Translations under genes and position numbers: made by a program
The notes under the pieces: generated by a model
The model's input: the letters and a program-made list of their open reading frames with translations, nothing else
Told to the model about the DNA's origin: nothing
The model's database searches: none
Origin: Leptodontidium sp. MPI-SDFR-AT-0119
Taxonomy: Eukaryota; Ascomycota; Leotiomycetes; Helotiales; Leptodontidiaceae
Reading direction: 5' to 3'
Length of the DNA stretch: 64,000 bases
Assembly: GCA_020726505.1 (NCBI GenBank)
Contig: JAHLEZ010000005.1
Span: forward strand, 186,001-250,000
Shown: positions 1-10,824 of the stretch, piece after piece
Layout of the letters: the number at the start of each line of letters is the position of its first letter
Position numbering within the stretch: position 1 is the first letter of the stretch

Positions 1-1
1 A

Positions 2-1930
2 TGGGGAAGTCCTTTCGACGACGAAGCTCCTCATAGGAAGAAGCATGACTTGCTGAGAGATTTCGAACACCTCGGTCCTCGATCATACCCATTATACATC
101 AACGGAGATCTGTTTTGGATTGGCGAGAGCCTTGACAGCGCACTGAGACATATTCGAGGCCATGTTCAGTATGAGGCGAATGATCTGTTGATATGGGTGG
201 ATGCAGTATGCATACATCAAAGTCACGAAGCCGAGAAGAACTGGCAAGTGAAGCAAATGCGTAGGGCTTATTCTCAAGCTTCGACGGTAATCATCTGGCT
301 GGGCCCATCGGCTGAGAACAGTGATACAGCTATGGACGCACTTCAGTCGATGATGCGTTGTAACTATCGAGACATGCTTGCGGATCGTGGAATGACGCAA
401 ATGCAGGGAACGCTCACAATGAAGGAGCAGAATGATGCATTGATCCTCGCAGGCTTCGGCAAGATGTTCGGGAAAGTTACGCCCAGTGACGAGGACATCC
501 CAGATTTTCCAATCGAAGCAGTATCCGCTTTGCTGGCGAGAGCTTGGTGGGGAAGGATATGGGTGTTGCAAGAGTTGGCGATTGCAAAGAGGGTGACGAT
601 TGTGTGTGGACGCAAAGTGGCGAAATGGAATGGTGATATAACGATTGGAACGTATTTGAACACATGGGATAAGTACGTGAAAGAGTATGGCAGGCAGGTG
701 AGGATGGTGAATCATAGGCCATGGACAATGCTTAATACCAGGTTGTATCTGCTGGAAATAAAACGATTAATGGACAAGTTTCATGGCCGGGATGAAGTAG
801 CTCCGTATGCCACTATTCCTATACCCGAGAAAGAGGAAAGAGAGTTGCTCGCTGAATTGAAGGGTCGCTTAAGCTTGAAAGAGCTACTAGTTGAAACGGC
901 TCAGGCCTGTCTAGAGACGACTATGGCCCACGATCGGGTCTACGCACTCATGGGACTAGCATCAGACTCGGAGAAACTCGACATCCCTGTTGACTATTCA
1001 CTTACACCTGGTCAAGTCTTTGCCATGATATCATTAGTCTATCTCAAATCTAAAGACTTGTGGTTCTTGACTTACTGCAACGAAGATCCCACAACCAATC
1101 CTCACTTCGCATCCTGGATTCCTGACTGGACAATACAATCTGGATATGAAACCATAGCACGCAACCAGGGATTCCGGCGCTGGAATGCGTCAAATGACCA
1201 AGCCACATCCGCAGAGTATATCTTGGGAGAGGAGGGAGAGTTCTTCCAACTAAATCTCGATGGTGTGGTCGTTGATACGATCGATTGGGTGTCTGGATTC
1301 CGTCCTCAATTGTCACAGAACGATCTCAGTCCCGAAGGAAGAGCTAAGATTCTCGCCTGGATCTCGACCGTCCCCAAACCGCCATTGAAATATCGTGCTA
1401 AAATTCTCACGAGACTAATTCGGTCTTGGTCAGCAGGAAAGACATATCGCCGACTTGGCCTAGGAACTCAAGCGCAACGCATCTTGGAAAGTGACCGAAA
1501 GCAAGTCTGCTGGTCACTTGTAGCTGGTAATCCCCCTTTACCGCGCGAAGATCAGAAGAAAGACATGAGCGAGCAAAGAGTCCTCACTGAGCAGGCCATG
1601 GAAGTTTTGCTAAGTTCTAGTCAACTGTCTACTACCAAAGCGATGAAGCACAGAGCAACATGCTTCTTTCATCGCATGATGAATTTGACGTATTCAAGAA
1701 AAGTTTTTCGTACTGTTTCGGGACGAGTAGGACTTGGCTCAGAATTCATTGCTTGTGGAGATAAAGTAGTCATTTTCCTTAGAGCTCAAACTCCGTTTGT
1801 CGTTCGAGAGGGGTCTTTAAAGAATGGGAGGAGGGCGCATAAACTGGTTGGCGAAGCTTATGTTGATGGTATCATGGAAGGGGAGTTCTTCAGAGGGGGC
1901 TCGAAAGTTGAAGGAATTCTTTTGGAGTAA
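2..1930 (+). CDS. HET-domain (heterokaryon incompatibility) protein, 5' end cut by the window edge
   Basis: The frame is open from the first bases of the window and begins with Trp-Gly, so the conserved Y-A-L-S-Y-V-W-G start of a HET domain lies just outside; 642 residues are visible. Next come I-N-G-D-L-F, a helix ending A-L-R-H-I-R, then L-L-I-W-V-D-A-V-C-I-H-Q and V-I-I-W-L-G-P, the standard HET blocks, and later W-W-G-R-I-W-V-L-Q-E, also typical of this family. HET proteins trigger cell death when genetically different hyphae fuse; that role is inferred from the family, not from this sequence. The C-terminal half has no domain I recognise. No ATG near position 50 fits this frame, which supports a truncated rather than a short gene. 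Stop TAA at 1928-1930. No intron is needed in the visible part. Confidence 0.9.
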   Translation, partial: WGSPFDDEAPHRKKHDLLRDFEHLGPRSYPLYINGDLFWIGESLDSALRHIRGHVQYEANDLLIWVDAVCIHQSHEAEKNWQVKQMRRAYSQASTVIIWLGPSAENSDTAMDALQSMMRCNYRDMLADRGMTQMQGTLTMKEQNDALILAGFGKMFGKVTPSDEDIPDFPIEAVSALLARAWWGRIWVLQELAIAKRVTIVCGRKVAKWNGDITIGTYLNTWDKYVKEYGRQVRMVNHRPWTMLNTRLYLLEIKRLMDKFHGRDEVAPYATIPIPEKEERELLAELKGRLSLKELLVETAQACLETTMAHDRVYALMGLASDSEKLDIPVDYSLTPGQVFAMISLVYLKSKDLWFLTYCNEDPTTNPHFASWIPDWTIQSGYETIARNQGFRRWNASNDQATSAEYILGEEGEFFQLNLDGVVVDTIDWVSGFRPQLSQNDLSPEGRAKILAWISTVPKPPLKYRAKILTRLIRSWSAGKTYRRLGLGTQAQRILESDRKQVCWSLVAGNPPLPREDQKKDMSEQRVLTEQAMEVLLSSSQLSTTKAMKHRATCFFHRMMNLTYSRKVFRTVSGRVGLGSEFIACGDKVVIFLRAQTPFVVREGSLKNGRRAHKLVGEAYVDGIMEGEFFRGGSKVEGILLE

Positions 1931-2908
1931 GGAGTGGAGTAGATTGGATGTACTTTTTGAACACACTATGTGGGTTTTGTCAGCAGAGTGCACCGTAAGA
2001 GAGGGATTTGATGGCTTGGCGGTGGTAGATGGTTCATGCTCTCGCACAGTAGGAAACGGAGCTTGGTAGGGTTGAGCTTGCCGTATCAGCACACACTTTG
2101 ACGGAGTATATACCAGAGGATGGAGTGGGTGAAGAACACGTGGAAAGGAGAGGGAAAGACAAAACCCCTCTTATTCCGACTACCCGCAGGACGTAAACTT
2201 CCATGTCGCCAGTTGAAAGAGACATTGTACTTCAAGGACGTGAAAAGACGAAATAAGCATCAGTCATTCCCTCGACATATAGACATAAAACTAAGTAGTA
2301 TACAATGCCGTCTTTCCAAAGCAAGCGTCATATTTTAACGCAATTTAAAGTTAAATCTTAAAATCGAACTTTTATAAAAGAAAATTTAAATTAAATGTCG
2401 AGTTCTATGGATATATACTTTTAAAAGTAAAATGATTTTGGTGTTCTTAGCCAAACCTTCTAATGGGTGGATTTCAATGCCGCCCGCCTTCGTGTTCCGT
2501 GCGACATTCATGTGTTCGCTTTTCAACGGAACAAAGAAAAAGGTCATGTATTTCATATTCCGTACGAGATTTATTTATGCATTTATAAATTTATGTAGTT
2601 ATGTATTCAAACAAAACAAAGAAAAAGATCATGCTAGAAATCAGACGCTTGCGGACTCATGTCCAAAGCCACAGTTTCCAGAGGCTCTGTGATAAAGAAA
2701 ATAGGTCAACTTCAAACAAACAAAGAATACTGTTCAACTACTTTGTTGATCAAATCCAGCGCATTCCATCACTGACTCATTTAGCCAAACCCTTAGATAT
2801 CTCAAGGCTCCATCATCCCACCTCCCTCACCTTACACAGGGTGCCAGTTGACGGAGAAATATCCGTAGTCAACCTCAACTTAAACTCTAACTTGAACCCC
2901 ACCTAGCT
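1931..2908. other. Intergenic stretch, partly AT-rich
   Basis: About 980 bases with no convincing gene. 2330-2440 is strongly AT-rich. A short imperfect direct repeat (ACAAAGAAAAAGRTCATG) occurs at about 2531 and 2614, suggesting local duplication or an old element. The open frames here have unlikely composition. Confidence 0.5.
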
Positions 2909-4780
2909 ATGCCTACTCTTCCTCTAACTCCGGCTTTGACTGATCTCAGACAAACCAAAAAAAGTGCCAGGGCCAGTTGTTGCAGCAGATTGAGAAGGAC
3001 TTGCAGAAAACAGACGAAGCGATTGAGAGAGTCGAGGACGAGGAAAAGAGGAAGGAGGAGGAGGAGAAAGAGGAGCTAGTAAGTTTTGTTTAATTTCCAT
3101 TTCTTCTATTCTCACATCCTTATATCCTCATATCCTCACATCCTTATATCCTCATATCCTTAAATCCTCATATCTTTATATCTTTACATCCTCACATCCT
3201 CACATCCTCACATCCTCACATCCTCACATCCTCACATCCTCAAATCCTCACATTCTCACATCTTCACATCTTCACATCTTCACATCTTCACATCTTCACA
3301 TCTTCACATCTTCACATCTTCACATCCTTGTATTCTACATCCTTACTTATATCCGTGCCAGCGTCAACATTCATCAATCGTCCTCCCATCATCGCCGTTC
3401 TTGTCAACAGCTCCAATCTCCCCCTCTTCGGTATCCAGCGGAGCCGCCTCAATCTCGAATCCTCCTCCTCCTCCTCCTCCTCTCGAACAAAAGGCATGGC
3501 CCTGGCGAATACATATATGGGCATGGGCGCAGCTACTGGCTTTGCCTCGGATAAATATACACAAACGCACGAGAGATGGCTTCAGGACAGCTATCAATGG
3601 CCTTTACATTCTCCGCATTGTCGTGTACCTTGCTACGCGCTTCTACCTCACCCTCGCCTTCGTCTACCTCGTCTTGTGTGTATATTCTCACTCCTACTTC
3701 TACAATATGTCCATCTTAGGGTGGCTCGGATTTCCTCTATCTGCTAGCTATATCTCTATCTTCTGCGCCATTCCTCTGATCCCAACCTGCGACGTCTGTG
3801 GCATCTGCCCAACCCCAATCCACACGCACACCCCGCCTATTGCTTCAGCCAGTGACGACAAATTGCACGACTTCGTTAAACAAATCGCATCCACGACTTT
3901 CTGGGATACAGCCATCTCGCAAGCCATCGTCCTGGAGTCTCTCGGACGGGAACTTCGTCAACGCCGAGTACCATACCGACGCCTTCATAACACCTGGAAG
4001 TTGGAGTTTGACTCCAAGCTTCAAGCCCGACTCTCGAAGGCCTTGGAACCCTTGAACTTCGTTATCACCAGTCTCGATATGAGCGTGGAGGAGTTGATCG
4101 CTTACCAGTTCCACGTCTCTTCGTCCTACGCCGTCCTCGGGGTGAATTTGGGCTTTTTACCTAGCCGCTTGGATAGCAACAAGCGCTGGTACAGCTTCTC
4201 CAGCACCTCAGATGCCCTTGGAGTTGGCTATGCCAGCTTTGCTGCCGAATCTATCAAGCAGCTTGACGGCTTGATTTTGCGCGTTGAAAAAATCATCACT
4301 TGTCTCCAACAAACGGAAGCATCCTTGAATAAACTACACCAAAGCCTGAAAATTGTCGACCAAAACCGCAAACACGACGAGGATGCGCAATACTTCTGGG
4401 TTCACTTGTGGTGGAGTCGTTCGGAATCACCGCATTTAATCGAGGGTAGTGATATCAAGGGGATCATGGACGCACACAATCTCACCCTCAGCAAGTTGGA
4501 CATCACAGTTCATTATCTGCGCGATAAGCGCACAGCTTGGGAAAACTTCATCGATGGTCTCAACTCTGCGATCAAGCTATCCAGCGGCAGGACTCGGGAT
4601 GCCACTTTGAAGCGTCAGTTGAATCTCGTGAATAGTCTATGCGAGGAATACAAGACGCATAGTAAGATTGCGTCACAGCGGGTTGAAGAGAATATCAAAT
4701 CAGGGGAAGAAGAGCGGAAGAGGGGAGGTCCACTTCAATTGGAAAGTACAAGGTACAATGCTCGGCCCACGCATGTCTAG
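2909..4780 (+). CDS. Hypothetical membrane protein, two or more exons, 5' end uncertain
   Basis: Not a family I recognise. The main exon (3362-4780) encodes a Ser/Pro-rich stretch with a run of seven prolines, then two hydrophobic segments (around the L-A-T-R-F-Y-L-T-L-A-F-V-Y-L block and S-A-S-Y-I-S-I-F-C-A-I-P-L), followed by a largely helical, charged C-terminal half. An upstream exon (about 2950-3078) encodes a Lys/Glu-rich coiled coil ending E-E-E-K-E-E-L at a GTAAGT donor; the acceptor is CCAG at 3358-3361. Phases agree (129 + 1419 nt). The 282-nt intron is filled with octamer repeats, long for this genome. An ATG at 2909 lies one base out of frame with the coiled coil; the shift could be absorbed in the A7 run at about 2957-2963 or by an intron ending TCTCAG at 2949. 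Start therefore unresolved. Confidence 0.5.
3112..3330. repeat. Octamer microsatellite (ATCCTCAC grading to ATCTTCAC)
   Basis: Tandem 8-bp units: first mixed ATCCTCAT/ATCCTTAT, then a run of ATCCTCAC, then about ten ATCTTCAC. The two halves differ by one C-to-T change, so the variant unit spread after it arose. It lies within the proposed intron of the preceding gene. Confidence 0.9.
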
Positions 4781-4847
4781 CAACACAACCCAACACACCC
4801 AAGCCCACCTGCCACGTCGAATCTTACCTAACTTCTTCCTCTTCTAC

Positions 4848-4878
4848 ATTCATTCATTCATTCATTCATTCATCATCA
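4848..4878. repeat. CATT microsatellite
   Basis: Roughly six CATT units in tandem followed by CATCATC, in the 3' region between the hypothetical membrane protein and the next, convergent, gene. Confidence 0.85.
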
Positions 4879-5406
4879 ATCCAAAGATGCAATCCAAGCT
4901 CCTTCTTGAGATCTTTCAATATATCCCTCTTCGCTTCGGTTTTGCGATCTGCATCTCGCAGCGCTGAGAGAGGGATCAGATCCGTGCGTAGTTGGAAACC
5001 TTCTCCTAACCTCCTCAAGCTTCTCCTTCTTTCCACTCTCGGACTTGGATTCGGTATTGTCGTTGTGGGGCCTGACCTCGTTCTTGAATATTGCTTGCTG
5101 TGTCTGCTGTGCCTGCTGTGCCTGCTGTTTGTTTTCGTGTTATTGATCTTGGGGTTTTGATGATGATGATGATTTACGGAGGTTCCTTTGCGCTTTTAGT
5201 TTGTCGAAACGGAAACTAAATGAGGATATGAAGCTAGAGCTGGGGCTGGAGCTGGTGACTGGATGAAGAGGAGGGTGTGATAAGATTTGGGCTTGGGGAC
5301 GCCCAGAGGCTTGGTAGAGACACTGTTGAGTATGTGAGAGCTGAGAGCCCGAGACTAGCTTGCGGAAAAGCAAGTCACTGTGTACAGTATCCAGCAACAA
5401 AGTCAA
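4866..5406 (-). CDS. Possible small hypothetical gene, spliced, model incomplete
   Basis: Weak call. On the minus strand the C-terminal frame ending at TGA 4868-4866 has protein-like composition (K-R-D-I-L-K-D-L-K-K-E-L-G-L then W-I-D-D-E). A second frame upstream has Q-Q-A repeats and a Lys/Glu-rich stretch (E-K-L-E-E-V), and a third at 5140-5406 is Ser/Pro-rich and ends at a plausible GTAAAT donor. A good acceptor with branch site (CTGAT then CCCTCTCTCAG) lies near 4970. I could not join these with consistent phases, and found no ATG in the first frame. It may instead be the 3' UTR of the oxygenase gene at 5443-6603, which ends just upstream on the same strand. Confidence 0.22.
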
Positions 5407-5442
5407 AACAAACGCATATTCATTCTACTTCCTCCTAATAAA

Positions 5443-6603
5443 TCATTTATACCTGCGATCTCTAAACCCTCCAATAAGCTCCACAGTGCCATCTCCCGAT
5501 TCCTCGTACTTCTTACTCGCAATCTCCGGGTTCAACTGCAGCGTCTGCTTAGCTTTCACCCACTCCTCCATCGAAATCGGCTTATCGAATCTGGGCTTCA
5601 CACCAGCTCTACCCAAAGCAGGCGAGTCAAGAATCGGATTCAGAACCGTATCGTTATGCGGCCTGGCAAAATACAACAAGCCCGTCCTATCATACCCCCA
5701 CTGATCCTTCGGGGGCGCCACAACGCGATGAACAGAACTCTTCAGCCATCCCCCGGTGAGATGCGAGATCGTATCCGCGAGATTGACGGTGATGGTTCCA
5801 GGCTGGGCAGAGACGTACGTCCATTTCCCGTCGTCGCCGAGGATTTGCAATCCCGCGACGGGTTGGCGGAAGAGCAGCGTTACGGTCCCGAGGTCGGTGT
5901 GGCCTGTCGATTGACCATACCCGCTGGCTTCGTGCTCCTCGGGGGTGCGCTTGTGGTAGATCATGTATCGGAAGTGGTCTTCGCTTTTCTTCTCGTACGT
6001 GTGCTGCTTAACTAGATATTCCTCGTCTGGAAGCTCGAGGATGATAGCGAAGAGTCTCAGAAGCGGGAGCACGACGTTGGAATGAAGTGCTTTTGAGAAA
6101 ACCTCGATCTCATCAAGATGGGCTCGGATGAGATCAGGTAATGGATATTTGCCTGCGAAGTCACTGGTGAATTTCGGAATATTGAAGATCTCGACGTTGT
6201 CTTTTACGGCGGAGATCTTGCCGCGTCCGGGACGTCGCCAGCCGTTGTAGTCCGCTCTGGCGTAGTCGATTTCATAATTCTCTTTCTCGGAGATAGGGAG
6301 AGAGAAGAAGTTCTTGGCGAGCGTGAACTGGTTGTCGATTTGTTGTTGGCTGAGCCCGAAGTTCTTGACGTAGAAGAAGCCGACGTGGTGCACGGCGTGG
6401 GAGAGTTGGTTTGCAAGGCGTGCTTTGCCGCCCGGTCGGGTATAGTCTTCTAGATCGAGGGTGACGAGTTCGGCCCAAGGGAGAGATTCTGTTGTTTCTG
6501 GAGGGTGGGTGTATGGTGTGAGGTTCTCGTAGGAGTATTTGTGTGGATCTTCAACCACGAGGTGGGCCTGCTTGGTGCTGGTTTGAGTGGTGGTCGCAGA
6601 CAT
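5443..6603 (-). CDS. 2-oxoglutarate/Fe(II)-dependent dioxygenase (isopenicillin N synthase-like)
   Basis: 386 residues, one exon, ATG at 6603-6601. The N-terminal block (residues ~44-105) is the DIOX_N type, with G-F-F-Y-V-K-N-F-G. The catalytic 2OG-FeII_Oxy domain carries the iron triad: H235-T-D237 in G-H-T-D-L-G and H292 in S-S-V-H-R-V-V. R306, in Y-D-R-T-G-L-L-Y-F, is placed to bind the oxoglutarate carboxylate. Length fits the plant/fungal DOXC-like family. Such enzymes hydroxylate, desaturate or cyclise small molecules, often in secondary metabolism, but no biosynthetic cluster is evident next to it. The substrate cannot be told from sequence. There is no signal peptide, so it is probably cytosolic. 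Confidence 0.9.
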   Translation of the reverse strand: MSATTTQTSTKQAHLVVEDPHKYSYENLTPYTHPPETTESLPWAELVTLDLEDYTRPGGKARLANQLSHAVHHVGFFYVKNFGLSQQQIDNQFTLAKNFFSLPISEKENYEIDYARADYNGWRRPGRGKISAVKDNVEIFNIPKFTSDFAGKYPLPDLIRAHLDEIEVFSKALHSNVVLPLLRLFAIILELPDEEYLVKQHTYEKKSEDHFRYMIYHKRTPEEHEASGYGQSTGHTDLGTVTLLFRQPVAGLQILGDDGKWTYVSAQPGTITVNLADTISHLTGGWLKSSVHRVVAPPKDQWGYDRTGLLYFARPHNDTVLNPILDSPALGRAGVKPRFDKPISMEEWVKAKQTLQLNPEIASKKYEESGDGTVELIGGFRDRRYK

Positions 6604-7361
6604 GTTTTTGCTGATTTAGGAAGCGATCTTGGTAGGATAAACTTCTTGATATGAAATATGAGTTCCTACCTATATACTTATATACTTACCAGATGAATGT
6701 TGCCCTGTTATCTTTGGATGTTTGTCAGCTTTGGAGAATCAGTGGTCCCGTCATATTTCCCCCGCATTTCGCCATCCTGTCAACGACGATCGTCCTATTT
6801 GCAAGTTGCCGCTTTTGCCGATTATTCCAATCACTTTCATGCATGTTTATATCGAACCATATTGCTTGCTTCTAATTCTGCGGCGATATTTTGATAGGTC
6901 AAAAACATCACTTACCTGCAAAACAAGTGATATCGTTGACCCTGATACCCCGCTTTGTATGGTAAAGCTGCTGCATGTCTTGCAACATAGATAGATGATG
7001 CCTCCCTTTCCTATAAAGCGAGTGTGAAAACACACAGAGGTAGGATTAATTCTTGTTCAAAGCGGCTCTACTTCCGAGAGGCTTGGCCTAACTTGTCGTG
7101 TAGTCTTGGTCCGCAAACCGGCCATGAGGATGATATCATATCCACTCCTCCAGAACCGCTTGCAGGATTCCTGTTTCCGTGCTGACTGCGATGTCCATCA
7201 GGTAGTCAAAAGCAGATGTCAGGAGCGAGGTTGTCGATTCATTGCAACATACCGAAAATTGAGAACCTACCAAACCCGAAATGTCTCCAAGCCGTGATGT
7301 ATAAGTCATTCTTCAATTTCTTCTGGGAGCTAACTGCTCACCCAATTCTCAATTACAACTC
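6604..7361. other. Intergenic, no gene seen
   Basis: About 760 bases upstream of the oxygenase start and downstream of the 655-aa gene. Small open frames exist on the plus strand but none shows a motif or plausible composition. I see no clear promoter element beyond general AT-richness. Confidence 0.5.
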
Positions 7362-9532
7362 TCAATTCCCACGCGCTCTTTCATCCACAACTTTCTTGCT
7401 TGCCTCAAGGAAGAACCCCAGGCCGCCTTTCATTTCCCTCCACTGCCTCCTTCTCACGCCAGTCGTAGGCCCAACATAAACACCCCACGGGTGCTGCGCT
7501 GCCAATGCCCAATAATCATGCATAGTCTGTCCATTGCAGGCCACGAAGACTGCAAACAGATCTGTCCAGACTAATTGATCGATGATCTTGAACGAGCCAT
7601 CGTAACCTATCGGATCACTCTTCTTGTCTTTCTTCGAAGCGTTGTCGAAGTCGGCGTCTACAGCTTGGAGGAAACCTCTGTAGTCGCCTTTGCGATCTCC
7701 TTCCCGAGCGTCAGAGAACGAGAGGAGACAATGTGGGGTGATAGCGAGGAATGTGGTTTTGGCTAGACCAGAGGGGAAGCTGGGGAGGTCGGAGATGGCT
7801 TTGAAATCCCTAGTATATGTCAGTACTTCCTTCCCGAGATCAGATTTAGGCGACTCACTTCCTCGCGGCATCGAGATCGCCCTCTGGGATCTTCTCTTCT
7901 CTCCCATCGATCCAGTGTAGCGACATCTTTGGCTTGACTCCGTCTATACCAACGAGTCCCTCTAAACCACTCTCAATGCCAGCCTCCAGCTTTCGCACGA
8001 AAGCCTTCCATTCCGCATCGCTTCCCTCGTACGCCAGTCTGTAAATCACAAACCCAAATCTCTCCACCTTCTCGTCCATTTGCATCCTCACCCACCGCTC
8101 CATCTGCATCTTGGGTGGCGTTTCAATCTCAGGCTGCAGTTCTTTATGCGCGAACTCACGATCTGTATTCAAGCTAGGCTCTTCCAAGAATGCCGGGACA
8201 GGCGCCTCACGACGTCGGTGCTGCGTCCTCGCATCAGCGGTCATTTGAAAAGCAGCTTCCATAGCTGAGACTCTACTAATTTCAACATGGCGGTAGATTT
8301 CATTGAGCTGTTCCTTCGGGGCGTCGATATTGGCCAAAGAGGGGTTGATTTCCCGACTCGCTGTGATGAATCCATCCGTGCGAGAGCGGATGTAGATATC
8401 GGCTTCGAATTGCAATTCTTGGATCTTGCGCATTATCATCATGTCGAAGTGATCGATCCTCACGGTGGCTTGCGTGGCGTTCAAGACTCGCCCGGACTGG
8501 AAAGTGACTAGGAATTTTTGCTTCCAGATATTATGCAAGGTTTTGAGATGGGTGAGTGCCCAGGAACGAGCTTGCTTCTCTATGAATTTGTAATGATGCC
8601 TTGTATGATAATCAGTTAGCTGTACACATAAATATAAATTGCGACTCACTCATTGAACGCTTCCCACAACTTTGTTAGATTCCACGCTGGGGCTTGCTCG
8701 CCTTTCGTGGTTCGGACGGCATTGCATGCGTCCTGAAAAACATCAATTTCGGCCCAAAGCTTATTGTTGATGTTGCGGAGGTCGCCTTGAACTTCGGGTT
8801 TGGCGAGGTGCTTGAATACATCTACAACCTGTGCAATGATGGCAAGCGCTTCTTCGATATTATCAGTTGCGTCAAGTCCTTTTGCTCTCCACCTTGCATC
8901 GGTAACAGGGACAATCCCAAGCCAAACCTAAGCTGTCAATAATTTCTGCCGAAAATTACTTGGGAAATAACTGACCTTCGTTTTGACAAGTTTGAAGCTT
9001 CGTTCAACACTTGTGGGAAGAGTCTGGCTGCTGAAAGCCATCGCTAGGATATCGTCCATGCCACTGAGTAAATGCATCCAACGAATGAGCGGGGCTGGAG
9101 AGACAGAAGACGAAGGTCCGAATATGCCCTGTGGCCCAGGCAGTTTATTGAATGGTTCAGGCGCCCATTCCTCGTACTTTTGCGTCAAGACGGCCATTTC
9201 CGATTGAGGGAATAGAGGAAGCTCCGTCCTGTTCCCACCAGGCATGATTCCTGATGTAGCGGCAGCGAGAAATACATTCAAGGTTGAGATTTCATACGCC
9301 GGGCCCGCAGCTATTGACTTGTCAGTATCCGTTCATCAAAATATAAACATCACATGAATGTCTTACGGACTTTCTCCTCCGCATCTTCTCTACCAGCACC
9401 CCGCAGCTGTGGCCCATTCGATCCCTCTCTCCATTGTACAGCCATGCCGATAATGAAAAATACAGAAAAGATGCCAACAGCGATAGAAACAATCCAATAA
9501 AGGCACGACTTGAGAAATCCAATCACGGTCAT
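7362..9532 (-). CDS. Hypothetical membrane-anchored protein, 655 aa, five exons
   Basis: Model (minus strand): 9532-9367, 9310-8976, 8927-8650, 8599-7859, 7809-7362; the sum is 1968 nt. Introns are 49-56 nt with donors GTAAGA, GTCAGT, GTGAGT, GTGAGT. Start ATG 9532-9530. Residues ~5-33 form a single hydrophobic helix (about W-I-V-S-I-A-V-G-I-F-S-V-F-F-I-I-G), a signal anchor or N-terminal transmembrane segment. The rest is soluble and helical with several conserved-looking Trp-rich stretches (N-L-T-K-L-W-E-A-F, H-N-I-W-K-Q-K-F) and no catalytic motif that I know. I do not recognise the family. The spliced frame is much better supported than any single open frame, because every junction restores a charged, protein-like sequence. 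Confidence 0.75.
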
Positions 9533-10824
9533 GATAAACGAGAGAAGGAAATGTGAACGGTGAAGTAGGAAATGAGTTGCGGCGAAGCTCTTCCTTTAAC
9601 GAGGAGCTTGGCACCAGTGGCAACGGGAAATAGGGGCTCGCCTAAAAATAGCCCTGCACTATTGATGAACAAACGGTCGAGATGCAACCTCGTAGCCTAC
9701 GCTTCGTTACTGTAGCTGCTAGTGCCTGTGTCTGCCTGTGCTTTTGTTTAGAAATTGCTTCAACTTTCTTATTGTTGTGGTGTTTTCGGGTCTGCTGCCT
9801 TCGCGATGACTTCGGCGTCGCTGCACGGATGAGGCACAGATCGCGTCGCGTGATGACCTCCTCGGTTGGATGCCTTAGTCGGGCTCGCAAACGATGTTTT
9901 CGTGGAACTTGCGTGAGTCGGAAGACGAGAGTCTTGAAATAAAAGATTATAGAGATGTCTGCGTTGATATTTCTTTTCGTATTGAACGAGCATGGTTCTT
10001 GAAGTCTCAGGCCACGGGTGATGGGGGACATATGTTTGTTGAATCAGAGAGAATCTCAACATGAGATTGTCCCAATTGCTGCTGCACTTACTTTGACGGG
10101 ATTGAGAGACTTTTCTTCAAATTTCTTTCGCGGAAGAAACATGGCCAGAAAGACAATTGTTGGGTTTGATGCTTCGCAGCTTGAGCTTCATCATGAGTCT
10201 TCCAAAGTCTCTCCGATTTGGCCTGCTTTAGTTCTTCTTGGTCCATGTAGTGGCTGTGGCTGGAGTCCCAAATGAATCAGTCCTTGACATATCTTCTATT
10301 CACTGCGAAGTACAGCTTCGATTCGGCGGGTTGCTCGGTTTTGACATTCAATCAGCACGTGACCGTGGTTTTGAAGTATCACCACAGGCCTGTGTTTCCT
10401 GTGTTTGAAGGGAGCGATTGTTCTTAAAAACTTGTTCTGAAACTCGATGTTCTTGTTGACTAATCATGAGTCGCGACTGCCCTTTGCCATCCTTCGTTTG
10501 TGCCCCTAATTCTGAACTTTCGGGTCTGAACCACTATGTTTGCACCCAAGACCATGGGCAACAAAACTTTGCGATCCGGGCACGAATGAGATGCAACAAA
10601 ACCACTTTCCATCGCATCGGCAAGCTTCGCACGAACACTCGCACAGACAATTTCCCCTGATTTATGGTTGACCTAAAAACGTGAAACGACACCACGTGAC
10701 CATGAAACACTTCTCGCATCAATGTCCTGAAGTACTGAAGCATCGAGGTTCAACTTTCTGTCTTTTATACTCCAACAATCAACTCTTCTCAATTTCTAGA
10801 TAGGAGGCTGCCACGGCTGTGTTC
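9533..10824. other. Divergent intergenic region
   Basis: About 1.3 kb between the 655-aa gene (minus) and the acyltransferase (plus), so it should contain both promoters. CACGTG E-box-like hexamers occur near 10357 and 10692. No gene or repeat is apparent; open frames here are short and overlap on both strands. Confidence 0.5.

Noticed and set aside
92..715. 207-codon minus-strand frame inside the HET gene
   Set aside because: Antisense shadow of a clear HET domain; no motif of its own.
3112..3330. Possible CRISPR-like array
   Set aside because: Units are 8 bp and directly adjacent, without spacers; it is a microsatellite.
5380..6015. 211-codon plus-strand frame over the 2OG oxygenase
   Set aside because: Lies antisense to a gene with full catalytic motifs.
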